From contig CAZIFQ010000020.1 of the NCBI GenBank assembly GCA_964538375.1, forward strand, positions 1 to 60,341: 60,341 nt of DNA, read 5' to 3'. The notes under the pieces are model-generated. The model saw only the letters and a program-made list of their open reading frames with translations, searched no databases and had not been told where the DNA came from. Position 1 is the first letter of the stretch, and each line of letters begins with the position of its first letter. Shown in pieces: positions 32,798 through 42,836 of the stretch. The DNA is from JAUUZQ01 sp964538375. Its GTDB lineage: Bacteria; Bacteroidota; Bacteroidia; Bacteroidales; GCA-2748055. The position numbers were made by a program, and so were the translations under genes.

Positions 32798-33397
32798 ATG
32801 GATATCAGAAAACTATATTTTCGTACAAGTAATTTATTGATCAAACCGATCCAGGAATTTGATTCAATTTCTATTGATAACCAAAGTATTAAAGAGATAA
32901 ACAGATCTGTGCTTATCCCTTATTCCATCCTGATCGCCATCTGTGCATTTTTTGGTTCAGTCTTCACACACATCGGTTCTCCTCTTGAAACTGTCATCTT
33001 TGTCCTCCTGAATGCTGTAATCGTTTTCTTCATCGTATATCTGCAATCATTTCTTGGTGGTAAACTAATTGCCATCCTGGGTAAAAACATAAACATCAGT
33101 AACAAAAAAGAGTCTGTGTATGCCCTTGTAGTGTATTCCCAAATTCCATTTTACCTCTTACTTGCCCTGGTAAAGATTTTTCCATCTCTCATCTTCCTCA
33201 TTTTCCTAAGCGCCTACAGCGGATACCTGATCTATGTTGGAATAGATGCTCTTTTGAAAATCTCCAGTGTGCGAAAGACACAATTCCTGATACTTTCAAT
33301 GATCATACTTATTGCACTTTTTATTACGATTTCGGAACTTTTCACACTGCTCTATTCAGAGATTATCGATCTGTTTAGTACTTTTGCGGTACTTTAA
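32798..33397 (+). CDS. YIP1-family membrane protein
   Basis: A 199-residue protein with a Yip1 domain: a cytoplasmic N-terminus (IKPIQEFDSIS), then five hydrophobic helices. smpB follows after five bases, so these two may be co-transcribed. Bacterial function is unknown; the fold occurs in membrane trafficking proteins. Confidence 0.78.
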   Translation: MDIRKLYFRTSNLLIKPIQEFDSISIDNQSIKEINRSVLIPYSILIAICAFFGSVFTHIGSPLETVIFVLLNAVIVFFIVYLQSFLGGKLIAILGKNINISNKKESVYALVVYSQIPFYLLLALVKIFPSLIFLIFLSAYSGYLIYVGIDALLKISSVRKTQFLILSMIILIALFITISELFTLLYSEIIDLFSTFAVL

Positions 33398-33402
33398 CAG
33401 AA

Positions 33403-33855
33403 ATGGGAAACAAAATCAACATTAAGAATAAGAAGGCGTATCACGACTACGAACTCATTGAACGCTTCACTGCCGGTATACAATTGCAGGGTACTGAGAT
33501 AAAGTCAATCCGCATGGGAAAAGTGAGTGTGGGAGAATCTTATTGTCAATTCCATAACAATGAGCTTTATATAAGGGGCCTCCAGATTGCCGAGTACGCA
33601 TGGGCAAGCTACAACAGTCATGAGCCGGGAAGAGAAAGGAAACTACTTCTGAATCGAAAAGAACTCAATAAGCTTCAGCGAAAGGTAAAAGAATCAGGGC
33701 TTACCATTGTTGCCCTTCGTATATTTATCGGAGATAATGGTTATGCTAAAATAGAAATTGCATTGGCAAAGGGTAGAAGAGAATATGATAAGAGAGAAGT
33801 AATCAAACGAAAAGATACCCAGCGACAAATGGACCGGCTAAATAAAATCAAGTAG
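33403..33855 (+). CDS. smpB: SsrA-binding protein SmpB
   Basis: A 150-residue tmRNA-binding protein. NKKAYHDYELIERFTAG, LQGTEIKSIRMGKVSVGESYC, AYHSHEPGRERKLLLNRKEL-type segment (NSHEPGRERKLLLNRKE) and KIEIALAKGRREYDKRE followed by the basic RKDTQRQMDR tail are diagnostic. It works with tmRNA in trans-translation; the ssrA gene was not seen here. Confidence 0.97.
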   Translation: MGNKINIKNKKAYHDYELIERFTAGIQLQGTEIKSIRMGKVSVGESYCQFHNNELYIRGLQIAEYAWASYNSHEPGRERKLLLNRKELNKLQRKVKESGLTIVALRIFIGDNGYAKIEIALAKGRREYDKREVIKRKDTQRQMDRLNKIK

Positions 33856-33860
33856 CCCGC

Positions 33861-35231
33861 TTACTGGGAGAAGAAATATTCATTCAACTGTCTTAACTCT
33901 TCAATAGAAAGGTTGATTTTAAAGTCGAAATAATCATCTATCACTTTAAGCAGTTCATCAAAGGAGATATATCCATCTTCATCACTGTCAAGCACTGCAA
34001 ATCTTTCAGGAATCTCTGTTACCTGCATCTCTCTGAATGTATCTTCAAACAAGGCCATATATGCAGCCAGATCTTCTCTCAACAATGCATCATCACGGCC
34101 CAGCGCTAAGAGAAAATCATCTTCAGAAACGGTAACACCTTCTTCATTTACCCACACACCATCTGCACTATTCGGTTCCTTATCCTGGAAATCAGGAACA
34201 CCATCGGCATCGGCATCATAAGGACAACCCAGAGAATCAGTAACAATGCCATAAGGCGTATCCGGACAATGGTCGGCAATATCTGGAATCATATCACCAT
34301 CATCATCATCAAAGAAGATGGGATCAAGCTCAATATCTGCAAAAAGAAGGTCCACTGTCCTGGTGGTTGGATCAGAAAACATATCAAAATGTACTGTGGC
34401 ATGAGAGAATAAATACATGTCATTCCCTGTATTTCCTAAATGATATGTTCCTTCAGCAGCCACATTATCAACGAAATCAGTAAAGGTGACATGTAAATCT
34501 GTCCCAATACTTATTATTATTCTTTGAGAAACATTAAGTGTAAAACCAATCTCAATTGGTATACCAAGGGATCTGGGATTATATTTTCCTAAGTTATAAT
34601 TATTCTTCTCGTAGGATCGGAGATCAGTTTCATAGACAAAATCACGGCTCATTGGTAATGCAGCACCAATATCAGTAGTCGACAAATTCCTGATGCTTCC
34701 ATCTGGCCAGTAATTATATAATGTTCCTTCGCCATTCTGCAAATCACCCTTCGTATTGAAATTGATTTGTTCTATCCCCAATGAGACATATGGTTTCAAA
34801 CGCATATCTTTTGAAATAATATGTCCAAAGCCATAGCGGGCTCCTGCTCCAATGGAATAAATACTGCTGGAAAAGTTCAGGTTTTGTTCAGGATCGGAAA
34901 CAGAGTATTGGCTCCCGTTCAGGAGACCGGTCATGAAAAAGAAATTTGCTGTGATAAACTGCTTGTTATCTATGAATGTGGAAATATTTACACGTGCTGC
35001 AGGATTCCCGATCACTGGCACATGGTAGGCATTTTTAACATCACCAAGGAAATTCAATACTCCGTATCCAATAGATACAACTGGTTTATATACAGGATTC
35101 TCGATGGTATCAACACGCTTAAGAAGATCATCATAGTCTTCATCCTGGGCAAATGTTGACATGGTAAATGTCATTACCATAGTGCCCCAAATTACCAGCC
35201 GATATACATCTCTTCTCAGCATAAATATCAA
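33861..35231 (-). CDS. Outer-membrane barrel with calcium-binding TSP3 / EF-hand region
   Basis: A 456-residue protein with a signal peptide (about 1-28) and a beta-rich barrel-like region (about 45-280). A DDDDGDMIPDIADHCPDTP segment begins a thrombospondin type 3-like stretch with DADADGVPDFQD, and the end carries an EF-hand (DSDEDGYISFDEL, about 418-430), both Ca2+-binding. It lies between smpB (convergent, five bases) and the SPOR-domain protein, which lies seven bases upstream on the same strand, so the two are probably an envelope operon. Confidence 0.78.
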   Translation of the reverse strand: MIFMLRRDVYRLVIWGTMVMTFTMSTFAQDEDYDDLLKRVDTIENPVYKPVVSIGYGVLNFLGDVKNAYHVPVIGNPAARVNISTFIDNKQFITANFFFMTGLLNGSQYSVSDPEQNLNFSSSIYSIGAGARYGFGHIISKDMRLKPYVSLGIEQINFNTKGDLQNGEGTLYNYWPDGSIRNLSTTDIGAALPMSRDFVYETDLRSYEKNNYNLGKYNPRSLGIPIEIGFTLNVSQRIIISIGTDLHVTFTDFVDNVAAEGTYHLGNTGNDMYLFSHATVHFDMFSDPTTRTVDLLFADIELDPIFFDDDDGDMIPDIADHCPDTPYGIVTDSLGCPYDADADGVPDFQDKEPNSADGVWVNEEGVTVSEDDFLLALGRDDALLREDLAAYMALFEDTFREMQVTEIPERFAVLDSDEDGYISFDELLKVIDDYFDFKINLSIEELRQLNEYFFSQ

Positions 35232-35237
35232 TAATTC

Positions 35238-36581
35238 TTACTTCATGGCTTCCTGTACAGAAATCCTTTTGCCGTCTTTATAAGCTATTACAAATGCATG
35301 CTTCACTGGTGTTTCCTGCCTTATTTTCATTTTCAGCTGCTCTGCATTTTCAAAATCAGACTCTGAACCCACTGTATACTTGTGCCATCCATCCAGTTGC
35401 TCTACCTTAACATCACGCAATAAATCATATTCTCCAAAATATACGTTCGCAAAGTATGGATTATGGATTGCCGCAACCTGCACTCTGAAATAAACTCCGT
35501 TTTGACTTGCCAGGGTTGGTATAGATAATACTTTTTTGTTCTTGCTCTTCGCTGCAGTTGTAGTAGTCTTCACAACAGTTTGTTTGACTACTTTTGGTGA
35601 AGTGGTCTTGACTTCTTTTTTTACATCTTCCTTCACCACAGGTGCTACACTGGCTAACTCTTCCGGAACAATACCTGTCTTAAGCAGTTCCATTTGCTGT
35701 GCACTCGACAGAGCATCCAGCACTACTTCAACCTCCTCTATCTCTTCCACCATATTCTGATCGTCTTCTGTATAGGTAATGGTTCCCTGAATCAGTAGCG
35801 ACTGCTGGTCTTGTTCCAGGATCGGTACTAACCTGTATTTCAACATAAATAGTGATTCTGCCGGTGGCTTCATCCAGACAAATTTTGCAATAGATGCAGC
35901 TTGCGAAATAATGGCTCTGTGTGATTGTACTGCCTCAAAAGAATAACCACCAGGAATGGTCTCTTCCAGTTTCAAGTACTTCGTTCCTTCAGGTTTGAGT
36001 ACCAATAGGCTTACTGTAACAATACCATTTGCTTGTACAACAGGTGTTTGCCTGATAACCGTCGCGAAATCACCCTGAACTGCAGGATGTTCTCTCTCGA
36101 TGACGCTCTTAAACTCGCTAATATCCACTACCATGCTCTGATCAATATCAGGACTAGGCATGATAGTAACTTGCTTTTTATTAGCAATATCAATAAATTT
36201 TCTCTCTCCCTGCTCTACATAAGCAAAAGTACCACCTAGCTCAAGTATTCCGCTCAAACGCTGGTGGACATCAATGTTGTACTTAACTTCAATTTCCGGC
36301 TCTGAAGGCAATTTCAGCCAGATAATCCGGATTCTCTCTTCGTCGAATGTAAAATCAGCATTTGGAGAACTGATATTTGAAGCTGTAAATCCTGCAGGAA
36401 GGTCCTGCGAGAACCTTGAATAGTCTTTCAGGTCTCCTTTTTTCACCTTAATGGTAACCTCAAAAGAATTTCCTGCAACGATGTTTTGCGGGGCGTCTAA
36501 ATCAATCTGAACACTACCTCCATCTTGTGCACAAAGAGGCAATGAAACAAGACACAGAATAAACAATATGTACTTTATCAT
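35238..36581 (-). CDS. SPOR-domain exported protein
   Basis: A 447-residue protein: signal peptide (MIKYILFILCLVSLPLCAQ), two Ig-like/beta-sandwich units (about 30-125 and 150-285, in which the RFSQDLPAGFTASNI and KLEETIPGGYSFEAV strands echo each other), a Lys/Thr/Val-rich linker (about 300-350) and a C-terminal SPOR domain (YFRVQVAAIHNPYFANVYF ... WHKYTVGSESDFENAEQLK). The SPOR domain predicts binding to septal peptidoglycan. It is seven bases upstream of the barrel/EF-hand gene. Confidence 0.78.
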   Translation of the reverse strand: MIKYILFILCLVSLPLCAQDGGSVQIDLDAPQNIVAGNSFEVTIKVKKGDLKDYSRFSQDLPAGFTASNISSPNADFTFDEERIRIIWLKLPSEPEIEVKYNIDVHQRLSGILELGGTFAYVEQGERKFIDIANKKQVTIMPSPDIDQSMVVDISEFKSVIEREHPAVQGDFATVIRQTPVVQANGIVTVSLLVLKPEGTKYLKLEETIPGGYSFEAVQSHRAIISQAASIAKFVWMKPPAESLFMLKYRLVPILEQDQQSLLIQGTITYTEDDQNMVEEIEEVEVVLDALSSAQQMELLKTGIVPEELASVAPVVKEDVKKEVKTTSPKVVKQTVVKTTTTAAKSKNKKVLSIPTLASQNGVYFRVQVAAIHNPYFANVYFGEYDLLRDVKVEQLDGWHKYTVGSESDFENAEQLKMKIRQETPVKHAFVIAYKDGKRISVQEAMK

Positions 36582-36667
36582 ATGAATCTGGTATATTTTC
36601 GATGCAATTTACAAAAATAATTAGTCAATGGCCGCACAGTTACTAACAACAGTACCATGTAAAAGAA

Positions 36668-37378
36668 CTAGAAATTCGGACTTAAAAGGTATTTTCCATA
36701 AAATTCGTCTATCACTCCTACTGCATCTTCTGGAGTATCAACCAAAGTAAACAAACGGGTATCTTCCATGCTGATATTTTTCTGTTCTCCCATAACTTTA
36801 TCTTCAATCCAGTCTATCAACCCACCCCAGAAATCCTTTCCAACCAATACAATAGGGAACCTCCCAATCTTCCCTGTCTGAATCAGGGTAGCTGATTCAA
36901 AGAATTCATCAAAAGTTCCAAAACCACCCGGAAGAACGATAAAACCCTGTGCATACTTCTGGAACATCACTTTCCTGACAAAAAAGTGCTTAAATGTGAG
37001 CAGCTTATCATGATCAATATATGGATTTGAGCTCTGCTCGAAAGGAAGAGATATATTCAATCCCACACTTTTTCCGTTTCCTCTCCTGGCACCCTTATTG
37101 GCTGCTTCCATGATACCAGGTCCACCACCTGTAATCACACCGTAGCCATGCTGAGTCAGCTTATAGGCAATTTCCTCTGCAAGTACATAATACTCATTTT
37201 TCTCATTTGTCCTCGCAGATCCAAAAAGTGAGACACAGGGTCCGATGGAACCTAGCTTCTCAAATCCTTCCACAAATTCTGCCATTATTTTAAATATCTG
37301 CCAGGAATCCGATGTCTTGATCTCATTCCAGGTCTTTTCGCTAAAAGCTTTCTTAATTTTATCTTCACCCGAAGCCAT
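36668..37378 (-). CDS. LOG-family Rossmann protein (lysine decarboxylase-like)
   Basis: A 236-residue protein of the LOG family (TIGR00730 type). The start at 37378 (MASGEDKIKKAF) is preferred; the longer frame to 37498 only adds repeat-derived residues. Signature motifs are GGGPGIMEAANKGA and PGGFGTFDEFFE. Members hydrolyse cytokinin-type or other nucleoside monophosphates. Its start codon lies about 87 bases from the uvrA stop, across the repeat tract. Confidence 0.92.
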   Translation of the reverse strand: MASGEDKIKKAFSEKTWNEIKTSDSWQIFKIMAEFVEGFEKLGSIGPCVSLFGSARTNEKNEYYVLAEEIAYKLTQHGYGVITGGGPGIMEAANKGARRGNGKSVGLNISLPFEQSSNPYIDHDKLLTFKHFFVRKVMFQKYAQGFIVLPGGFGTFDEFFESATLIQTGKIGRFPIVLVGKDFWGGLIDWIEDKVMGEQKNISMEDTRLFTLVDTPEDAVGVIDEFYGKYLLSPNF

Positions 37379-37425
37379 ATTTCCTATTTTATGATTATGT
37401 ATGAAGCAAGATACAAAAAAAGTTG

Positions 37426-37473
37426 GGAGTGCGGAGTGCGGAGTGCGGAAGTACTGTCTACTGTCTAATGTCT
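37426..37473. repeat. Heptamer tandem repeats at the uvrA stop codon
   Basis: GGAGTGC is repeated three times (37426-37446), and ACTGTCT, ACTGTCT, AATGTCT follow (37453-37473). The last copies straddle the uvrA stop (TAG on the minus strand at 37465-37467), so the first heptamer contributes the final codons. Same class as the octamer and nonamer arrays at other gene ends here. Confidence 0.82.
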
Positions 37474-40344
37474 GCTGGAAAATTCCTCTTTCAAGCACTG
37501 TCCGGTATAGCTCTCTTTGACTTTTGCAACATCCTCCGGGGTTCCGGTAGCGATGATTTCTCCCCCGTTTACGCCACCTTCCTGACCGAGATCAATGATA
37601 TAGTCTGCTACCTTGATAACATCCATATTGTGCTCAATCATGATAACGGTATTGCCTTTTGCAACAAGCCGTGTAACAACATCCAGCAGTACCCTGACAT
37701 CTTCAAAGTGTAGCCCGGTAGTTGGTTCATCCAGGATATAGAGAGTTTGCCCTGTATCTTTCTTAGCTAGTTCAGAAGAGAGTTTTACACGTTGCGATTC
37801 GCCTCCTGATAGCGTGGTAGATGGCTGTCCCAGCCGGACATATCCGAGCCCGACATCCTGCATGGTTTTTAATTTTCTGAGTATGGAGGGTACACTAGCG
37901 AAAAACTCAACTGCCTGGTTAATGGTCATCTTCAGAACTTCGTTGATGTTCTTTCCTTTATATTCCACCTCCAGGGTCTCCCGGTTATATCGTTTGCCCC
38001 TGCAAGTTTTACACGGCACATATACATCAGGAAGGAAATTCATTTCAATAGTTTGAACCCCCGCTCCACCACATGTTTCACACCTGCCACCTTTTATATT
38101 AAAGGAGAACCTGCTGGCTTTGAATCCCCTGATCTTAGCATCGGGCGTCATCTCATACAGCTTCCTGATATCGCTGAACACCTGGGTATAGGTTGCCGGA
38201 TTTGACCTTGGAGTTCTTCCCAGTGGGCTTTGGTCAACTTCAATAACTTTATCTATTAACTTCTGGCCATCAAGTGCTTTATAGGGCAGTGCCTCCTTAT
38301 GTGATCTGTAGAGCTTACTGCTAAGAATCGGTTGCAGCGTATCATTAATAAGGGAAGATTTTCCACTGCCGCTTACACCAGTAACACAGATAAACACTCC
38401 CAGGGGGAAAGCTACATCGACATTCTTCAGGTTATTTCCTGTTGCACCTGTAAGCACTAGTTTATCACCGTTATATTTTTTTCGCTCAAGCGGCGTTTCA
38501 ATGCTTGTTTTTCCATTCAGGTATGAGGCGGTCAAAGAATCCAACTTCATTATCTCATCCGGCGTACCTTCTGCCACCATGAATCCCCCAAGTCTCCCCG
38601 CCCCGGGACCTAAATCAAGAACATGATCTGCGGCAAGCATCATCTCCTTGTCATGTTCCACCACAATAACGGAATTTCCCTGGTCTCTCAGCTTCTTCAA
38701 CGAATCGATAAGTTTCCTGTTGTCTCTTTGATGAAGCCCAATGCTTGGTTCATCAAGGATGTAGAGCACATTGACCAGTCTTGACCCAATCTGCGTAGCC
38801 AGACGGATTCGCTGACTCTCCCCTCCTGACAAGGATCGCGAAGTACGATTCAGGGATAAATATCCAAGCCCCACGTCCAACAAGAAACTCAGTCGCGACC
38901 TGATCTCCTTCAATACCTCAACGGCAATTTTATTTTGCCTGTCTGATAAGTTTTCTTCAATTCCATCAAACCAGTCAGACAGATGGTGGATATCCATGGA
39001 AGCCAGCTCAGAGATATTTTTCTCATGTATCCTGAAATAGAGCATTTCCTTTCTCAGCCGATTACCTTTGCATTCCGGACAAGTAACCTTACGAATAAAC
39101 TGTTTCGACAGTTGTTGCTCCTTCCTTGATGTACTGTCATTTGCCTGGCTATGCAGGTGATGAATAATACCATCAAAGCTGAGGAAGTAATTGGAAGAGG
39201 TCCCCAGTGGGGTATTTTCAAGTTTCAGGGGCTCTTCTGAGCCAAAGAGCAGGGCCTGTATCGCTTCTTCGGGGATTTCCTTTACAGGTGTATCAAGTGT
39301 GAATTTATATTTTTTCGCGATAGCTTCTATCTGCCAGAATATCAGCGCATTTCTATATTTCCCGACAGGAATAAGGGCCCCGTCACGAATACTCTTTTTA
39401 TCATCAGGAATTATTTTCTTCACATCGATATCCCTGATAAAACCCAGTCCGTTACAACGTGGACAAGCACCGTGAGGGGAATTAAATGAAAAGCTATGCG
39501 GAGCTGGTTCATTATAGGAAATCCCTGTAGTAGGACACATCAGCATCCTGGAGAAATAGCGCGGTTCCGAACCATCTTTTTCAAGAATCATGGTGACACC
39601 TTTTCCTTCACGCATAGCCACTGACATGGATTCTTTCAGGCGTTTCTCTTCCCCTGCTTTTACCTGCAGACGGTCAATAACTACCTCGATATCATGGATC
39701 TTATACCTGTCTATCCTCATTCCAGGAACCAGTTCCTCTATTTCTCCATCTATCCTAACGTAGATATAACCGCGTTTACGAATCTGTTCGAACAACTCCC
39801 TGTAGTGTCCTTTCCTTCCTTTCACCAGGGGCGCCAGCACATATACTTTCTTGTCAGCGAAATGCTCCTCAACCAGTTTCAGTATTTGCTCTTCAGTGTA
39901 CTTCACCATTCTCTCCCCTGTGGCATGTGAATAAGCGTCAGAAGCCCTGGCATAAAGCAAGCGCAGGAAGTCGTAAATCTCTGTGGTCGTACCCACAGTT
40001 GATCGTGGATTTTTGTTGGTGGTTTTCTGTTCAATAGAGATAACCGGACTCAGACCGGTAATTTTATCCACATCGGGTCTTTCAAGGTTGCCGAGAAATT
40101 GTCGGGCATAAGAACTCATTGTTTCAACGTACCTGCGCTGACCTTCTGCATAAATAGTATCAAAGGCAAGTGAAGATTTTCCGCTGCCGCTCAGTCCCGT
40201 AACCACGGTAAGCGTGTTACGCGGGATAGTAACATCAATATCCTTCAGGTTGTGCTCCCTTGCACCGTAAACCTTGATATAACTGTTATTTGTAATCTTC
40301 TTTGACAATCTATAATTTGCTTTTCTCCGGCCAATGCCAGACAT
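37465..40344 (-). CDS. uvrA: Excinuclease ABC subunit A
   Basis: A 959-residue damage-recognition ATPase of nucleotide excision repair. Two ABC ATPase modules are evident: Walker A GLSGSGKSSLAF (about 51-62) and GVSGSGKSSLIN (about 655-666), with LSGGESQR signatures in both. Zinc-finger Cys pairs occur at CPRCNGLG and CETCGGAG. Length is standard. Its 3-prime end is built into the heptamer repeat at 37453-37473. Confidence 0.99.
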   Translation of the reverse strand: MSGIGRRKANYRLSKKITNNSYIKVYGAREHNLKDIDVTIPRNTLTVVTGLSGSGKSSLAFDTIYAEGQRRYVETMSSYARQFLGNLERPDVDKITGLSPVISIEQKTTNKNPRSTVGTTTEIYDFLRLLYARASDAYSHATGERMVKYTEEQILKLVEEHFADKKVYVLAPLVKGRKGHYRELFEQIRKRGYIYVRIDGEIEELVPGMRIDRYKIHDIEVVIDRLQVKAGEEKRLKESMSVAMREGKGVTMILEKDGSEPRYFSRMLMCPTTGISYNEPAPHSFSFNSPHGACPRCNGLGFIRDIDVKKIIPDDKKSIRDGALIPVGKYRNALIFWQIEAIAKKYKFTLDTPVKEIPEEAIQALLFGSEEPLKLENTPLGTSSNYFLSFDGIIHHLHSQANDSTSRKEQQLSKQFIRKVTCPECKGNRLRKEMLYFRIHEKNISELASMDIHHLSDWFDGIEENLSDRQNKIAVEVLKEIRSRLSFLLDVGLGYLSLNRTSRSLSGGESQRIRLATQIGSRLVNVLYILDEPSIGLHQRDNRKLIDSLKKLRDQGNSVIVVEHDKEMMLAADHVLDLGPGAGRLGGFMVAEGTPDEIMKLDSLTASYLNGKTSIETPLERKKYNGDKLVLTGATGNNLKNVDVAFPLGVFICVTGVSGSGKSSLINDTLQPILSSKLYRSHKEALPYKALDGQKLIDKVIEVDQSPLGRTPRSNPATYTQVFSDIRKLYEMTPDAKIRGFKASRFSFNIKGGRCETCGGAGVQTIEMNFLPDVYVPCKTCRGKRYNRETLEVEYKGKNINEVLKMTINQAVEFFASVPSILRKLKTMQDVGLGYVRLGQPSTTLSGGESQRVKLSSELAKKDTGQTLYILDEPTTGLHFEDVRVLLDVVTRLVAKGNTVIMIEHNMDVIKVADYIIDLGQEGGVNGGEIIATGTPEDVAKVKESYTGQCLKEEFSSRH

Positions 40345-40349
40345 TCACT

Positions 40350-41315
40350 CTATTCACTTACACTGCTGTTCTCCGGACGAAAACCTTCCTGTGGTATTTT
40401 TATGATATAAGTCTTACCTGCCTTATTCACGAGTTTATTGTCCCGAAGCCAGGGATTTAAAAATTTCAGTATTTTATAATTCGTGCCATGCTCAAAAGCA
40501 AAATCTGCAAAGTCTTCCACGGCATGATTTACCACAACTGTATCATAAGGCACAGGATGATACAAATCCATTTTCGACAAATGGAAACCATACGCTGCCG
40601 GCTCATCAATAATCAATTTTAAAGCCAGTATTCTAAACAGGTATCTTGCAGTTTCATCATTTAACAAAAGGTCATAATAGTCCTCCATTTTCTGCCTGGC
40701 CATCTCCCTGTCAATCCCTCTTCTTCCAATATTGTATGAGGCAGCTGCAAGTGTCCAGTTTCCATATTTTTCATACGATTCATTGAGATATTTACAGGCA
40801 GCTACTGTAGATTTCTCCAGGTGGTAGCGTTCATCAATTTCACTGTTTATCTCCAAACCGTATTCAGCACCAGTTCCCTTTCTGATCTGCCAAAATCCAA
40901 CTGCATTGGCAGGTGAAACTGCATTGATAAGGCCGCTTTCAGCCACTGCCAGGTATTTAAAAACATCCGGAATTCCCTGCTCCTCAAGTATGGGTTCAAT
41001 AACCGGGAAGTAGCGGTTTGACATCTTAATCAACCTGATGGTTTGAGAATGAAAATACGCGTTAGAGAGTAATTCCCGATCAAGTGCCTCAAGTATATCA
41101 AAATTCGACAGGGGAACCTTTTCACCGGCAAAATCCAACTCCCGGGGTAAAGTGACAGGAAAAATCGCATAGTGTTCCTTTTCCTTTGGAGAAATGGGTT
41201 CGTTATTCTCTTGACTTCCAAAACCAACTGTACCAAAAATTACAGCAGCAGCTGTAATTAATATAATAAAAGAAGGTATAACCCACATCCATCGCCTTTT
41301 CACCTTTTCACTCAT
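40350..41315 (-). CDS. Membrane-anchored lytic murein transglycosylase
   Basis: A 321-residue protein with one N-terminal membrane helix (WVIPSFIILITAAAVIFGT, about 10-32) and an SLT-type catalytic core: YLAVAESGLINAVSPANAVGFWQI carries the catalytic Glu (about 132) and the NAVGFWQI motif, then AAASYNIGRRG. It cuts peptidoglycan glycan strands in the periplasm. It lies five bases upstream of uvrA in the same direction. Confidence 0.9.
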   Translation of the reverse strand: MSEKVKRRWMWVIPSFIILITAAAVIFGTVGFGSQENNEPISPKEKEHYAIFPVTLPRELDFAGEKVPLSNFDILEALDRELLSNAYFHSQTIRLIKMSNRYFPVIEPILEEQGIPDVFKYLAVAESGLINAVSPANAVGFWQIRKGTGAEYGLEINSEIDERYHLEKSTVAACKYLNESYEKYGNWTLAAASYNIGRRGIDREMARQKMEDYYDLLLNDETARYLFRILALKLIIDEPAAYGFHLSKMDLYHPVPYDTVVVNHAVEDFADFAFEHGTNYKILKFLNPWLRDNKLVNKAGKTYIIKIPQEGFRPENSSVSE

Positions 41316-41399
41316 ATGCTCATTTTTTTCCTGAAACTACAATCCGCAAAAGTACGATTTAGTAGCCAAGTAATCAAAGAAATGAGTAAAGAAAAACTG

Positions 41400-42836
41400 T
41401 TAAAAGCTGTAATTAACACCTGTGTATACACCGAATACATACGGGCGGGTTGCAGGAAGCTGTGAATTGTTGATTGAATTCAGGTAATACCTGAATCTGG
41501 GCTCTAAGCTCAGGTTCAAATTTTCTGTAAAACTGTAGACAAATCCGAGCCCTGCATTGCCTGAGTAGTTGACTGTTTTAATATCCTGAACAGAACCATA
41601 ATCTAACTTTCCATTGGCAGTATTTGCTGACACATGGTTGCCAACCAGGAGATTGGTACTTATTCCTCCGATAAGCAAGATCTTGAAATCGCGATCAAGT
41701 ACTATATACTTCAGATTAAATGGAATCTCAAGGTATGCCAGCGACTGAACAAATGAATTCACCACTTCATCCTGCAGTACCATATCTGTGGATTCCAATC
41801 TATTATAAGTATCAGTGCCTGATCCTGCCCATGAATTCACAAATACATCTTCATTTGTTGTAGCAATGGACCCAATAGAATTGGATAAACTCACAATGTT
41901 ATTGTCTGTATAAATCTCGTCCCCAACCACGAAGTCCAATTCACTCTTGAATGCATCAAAGTCTCCAATAGCCAGTCCCATTTTGTTATAGTACAAGCCG
42001 GATTCGATTGTCAACCTCTTTGAAGAGTGATAACTAAACTGCACACCACCTGAATAAGCAAGCAATCCGGTTTCTGAATTGTTGGCTGCCTGATTTTGTT
42101 CGAAATCAAGCGAGGATGCATCCCTGTAGCTATAGGTGGGTGACAGGGAGGCCCCTATTTGCCATCGGCCCTTTTCCTCAGATATATCGGGAATAATAAC
42201 TTCATCAGGATGTGCCAACTTAGCTAAAGAGTCCAGGTAATTTTCAGATGCCACTGAATCAATAACCAACTGGTCTATTGCCGTGTTTCCCTGCTCCTCT
42301 TCGACAATATTCGCCTGCTCCTCTTCAACCATGGTTCCCTGTTCCTCTTCCACATTAGCCGCAATAATAACTTCCTCTTCACCCATTTTTATACTCTCCA
42401 TTTCTTCTATTACCTCCTCCATGGCAATCAGCACTTTCTCTTCAAGTTTAGACGGTTTTTTATTACTTACAGCTTTCTCTGGAATTCTCTCTACTTCCAG
42501 GTCTGTCACTTCTATTTTCTTTTCAGCTGTCTCCTTAACAATCCTCTCTGCATCCCTTTCGATGCTTTCTGCTGTGATTGCCTTATCAATATCTTTGTCA
42601 ATAGTGCCAGATTCGGCAAACGGCTGTTCTGGAGACCTGTCAAACATGCTTATGCCAACGGTAAGAGCTAAAGCTATTCCGGCAGCGGCAGCCAGAACTA
42701 TGAAAAGAATCCTGCGAGAGTTGCCACCACCTAAGGTAGAAGAAATATTCTCCCATGCTCCTTCGGGTGGTTCAACACTGTAAGAGCTCATCTTTTCAGA
42801 CAGCAATCCTTTCTTTATGTTATTCTCTTTACTCAT
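41400..42836 (-). CDS. Anti-sigma-like membrane protein fused to an outer-membrane barrel domain
   Basis: A 478-residue protein. The N-terminal region (SVEPPEGAWENISSTLG) is cytoplasmic and anti-sigma-like, then a membrane helix (RRILFIVLAAAAGIALALTVGI, about 41-62), a long Glu/Lys/Ile periplasmic stretch containing three copies of an eight-residue VEEEQGxx motif (about 160-182), and a porin-like barrel at the C-terminus ending YVFGVYTGVNYSF. It starts within the ECF sigma stop (ATGA overlap), so it is the probable signal partner of the sigma factor. A one-protein span from inner membrane to outer barrel is unusual. Confidence 0.8.
   Translation of the reverse strand: MSKENNIKKGLLSEKMSSYSVEPPEGAWENISSTLGGGNSRRILFIVLAAAAGIALALTVGISMFDRSPEQPFAESGTIDKDIDKAITAESIERDAERIVKETAEKKIEVTDLEVERIPEKAVSNKKPSKLEEKVLIAMEEVIEEMESIKMGEEEVIIAANVEEEQGTMVEEEQANIVEEEQGNTAIDQLVIDSVASENYLDSLAKLAHPDEVIIPDISEEKGRWQIGASLSPTYSYRDASSLDFEQNQAANNSETGLLAYSGGVQFSYHSSKRLTIESGLYYNKMGLAIGDFDAFKSELDFVVGDEIYTDNNIVSLSNSIGSIATTNEDVFVNSWAGSGTDTYNRLESTDMVLQDEVVNSFVQSLAYLEIPFNLKYIVLDRDFKILLIGGISTNLLVGNHVSANTANGKLDYGSVQDIKTVNYSGNAGLGFVYSFTENLNLSLEPRFRYYLNSINNSQLPATRPYVFGVYTGVNYSF
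42289..42360. repeat. 24-bp in-frame repeats inside the anti-sigma/barrel gene
   Basis: Three units of about 24 bases (minus strand encodes VEEEQGTM, VEEEQANI, VEEEQGNT) fall in frame in the periplasmic linker. Length variation of such a linker is plausible between strains. Confidence 0.75.

Noticed and set aside
37379..37498. Longer N-terminus for the LOG-family gene
   Set aside because: It is translated from heptamer repeats and the uvrA 3-prime end; the family start is at 37378.
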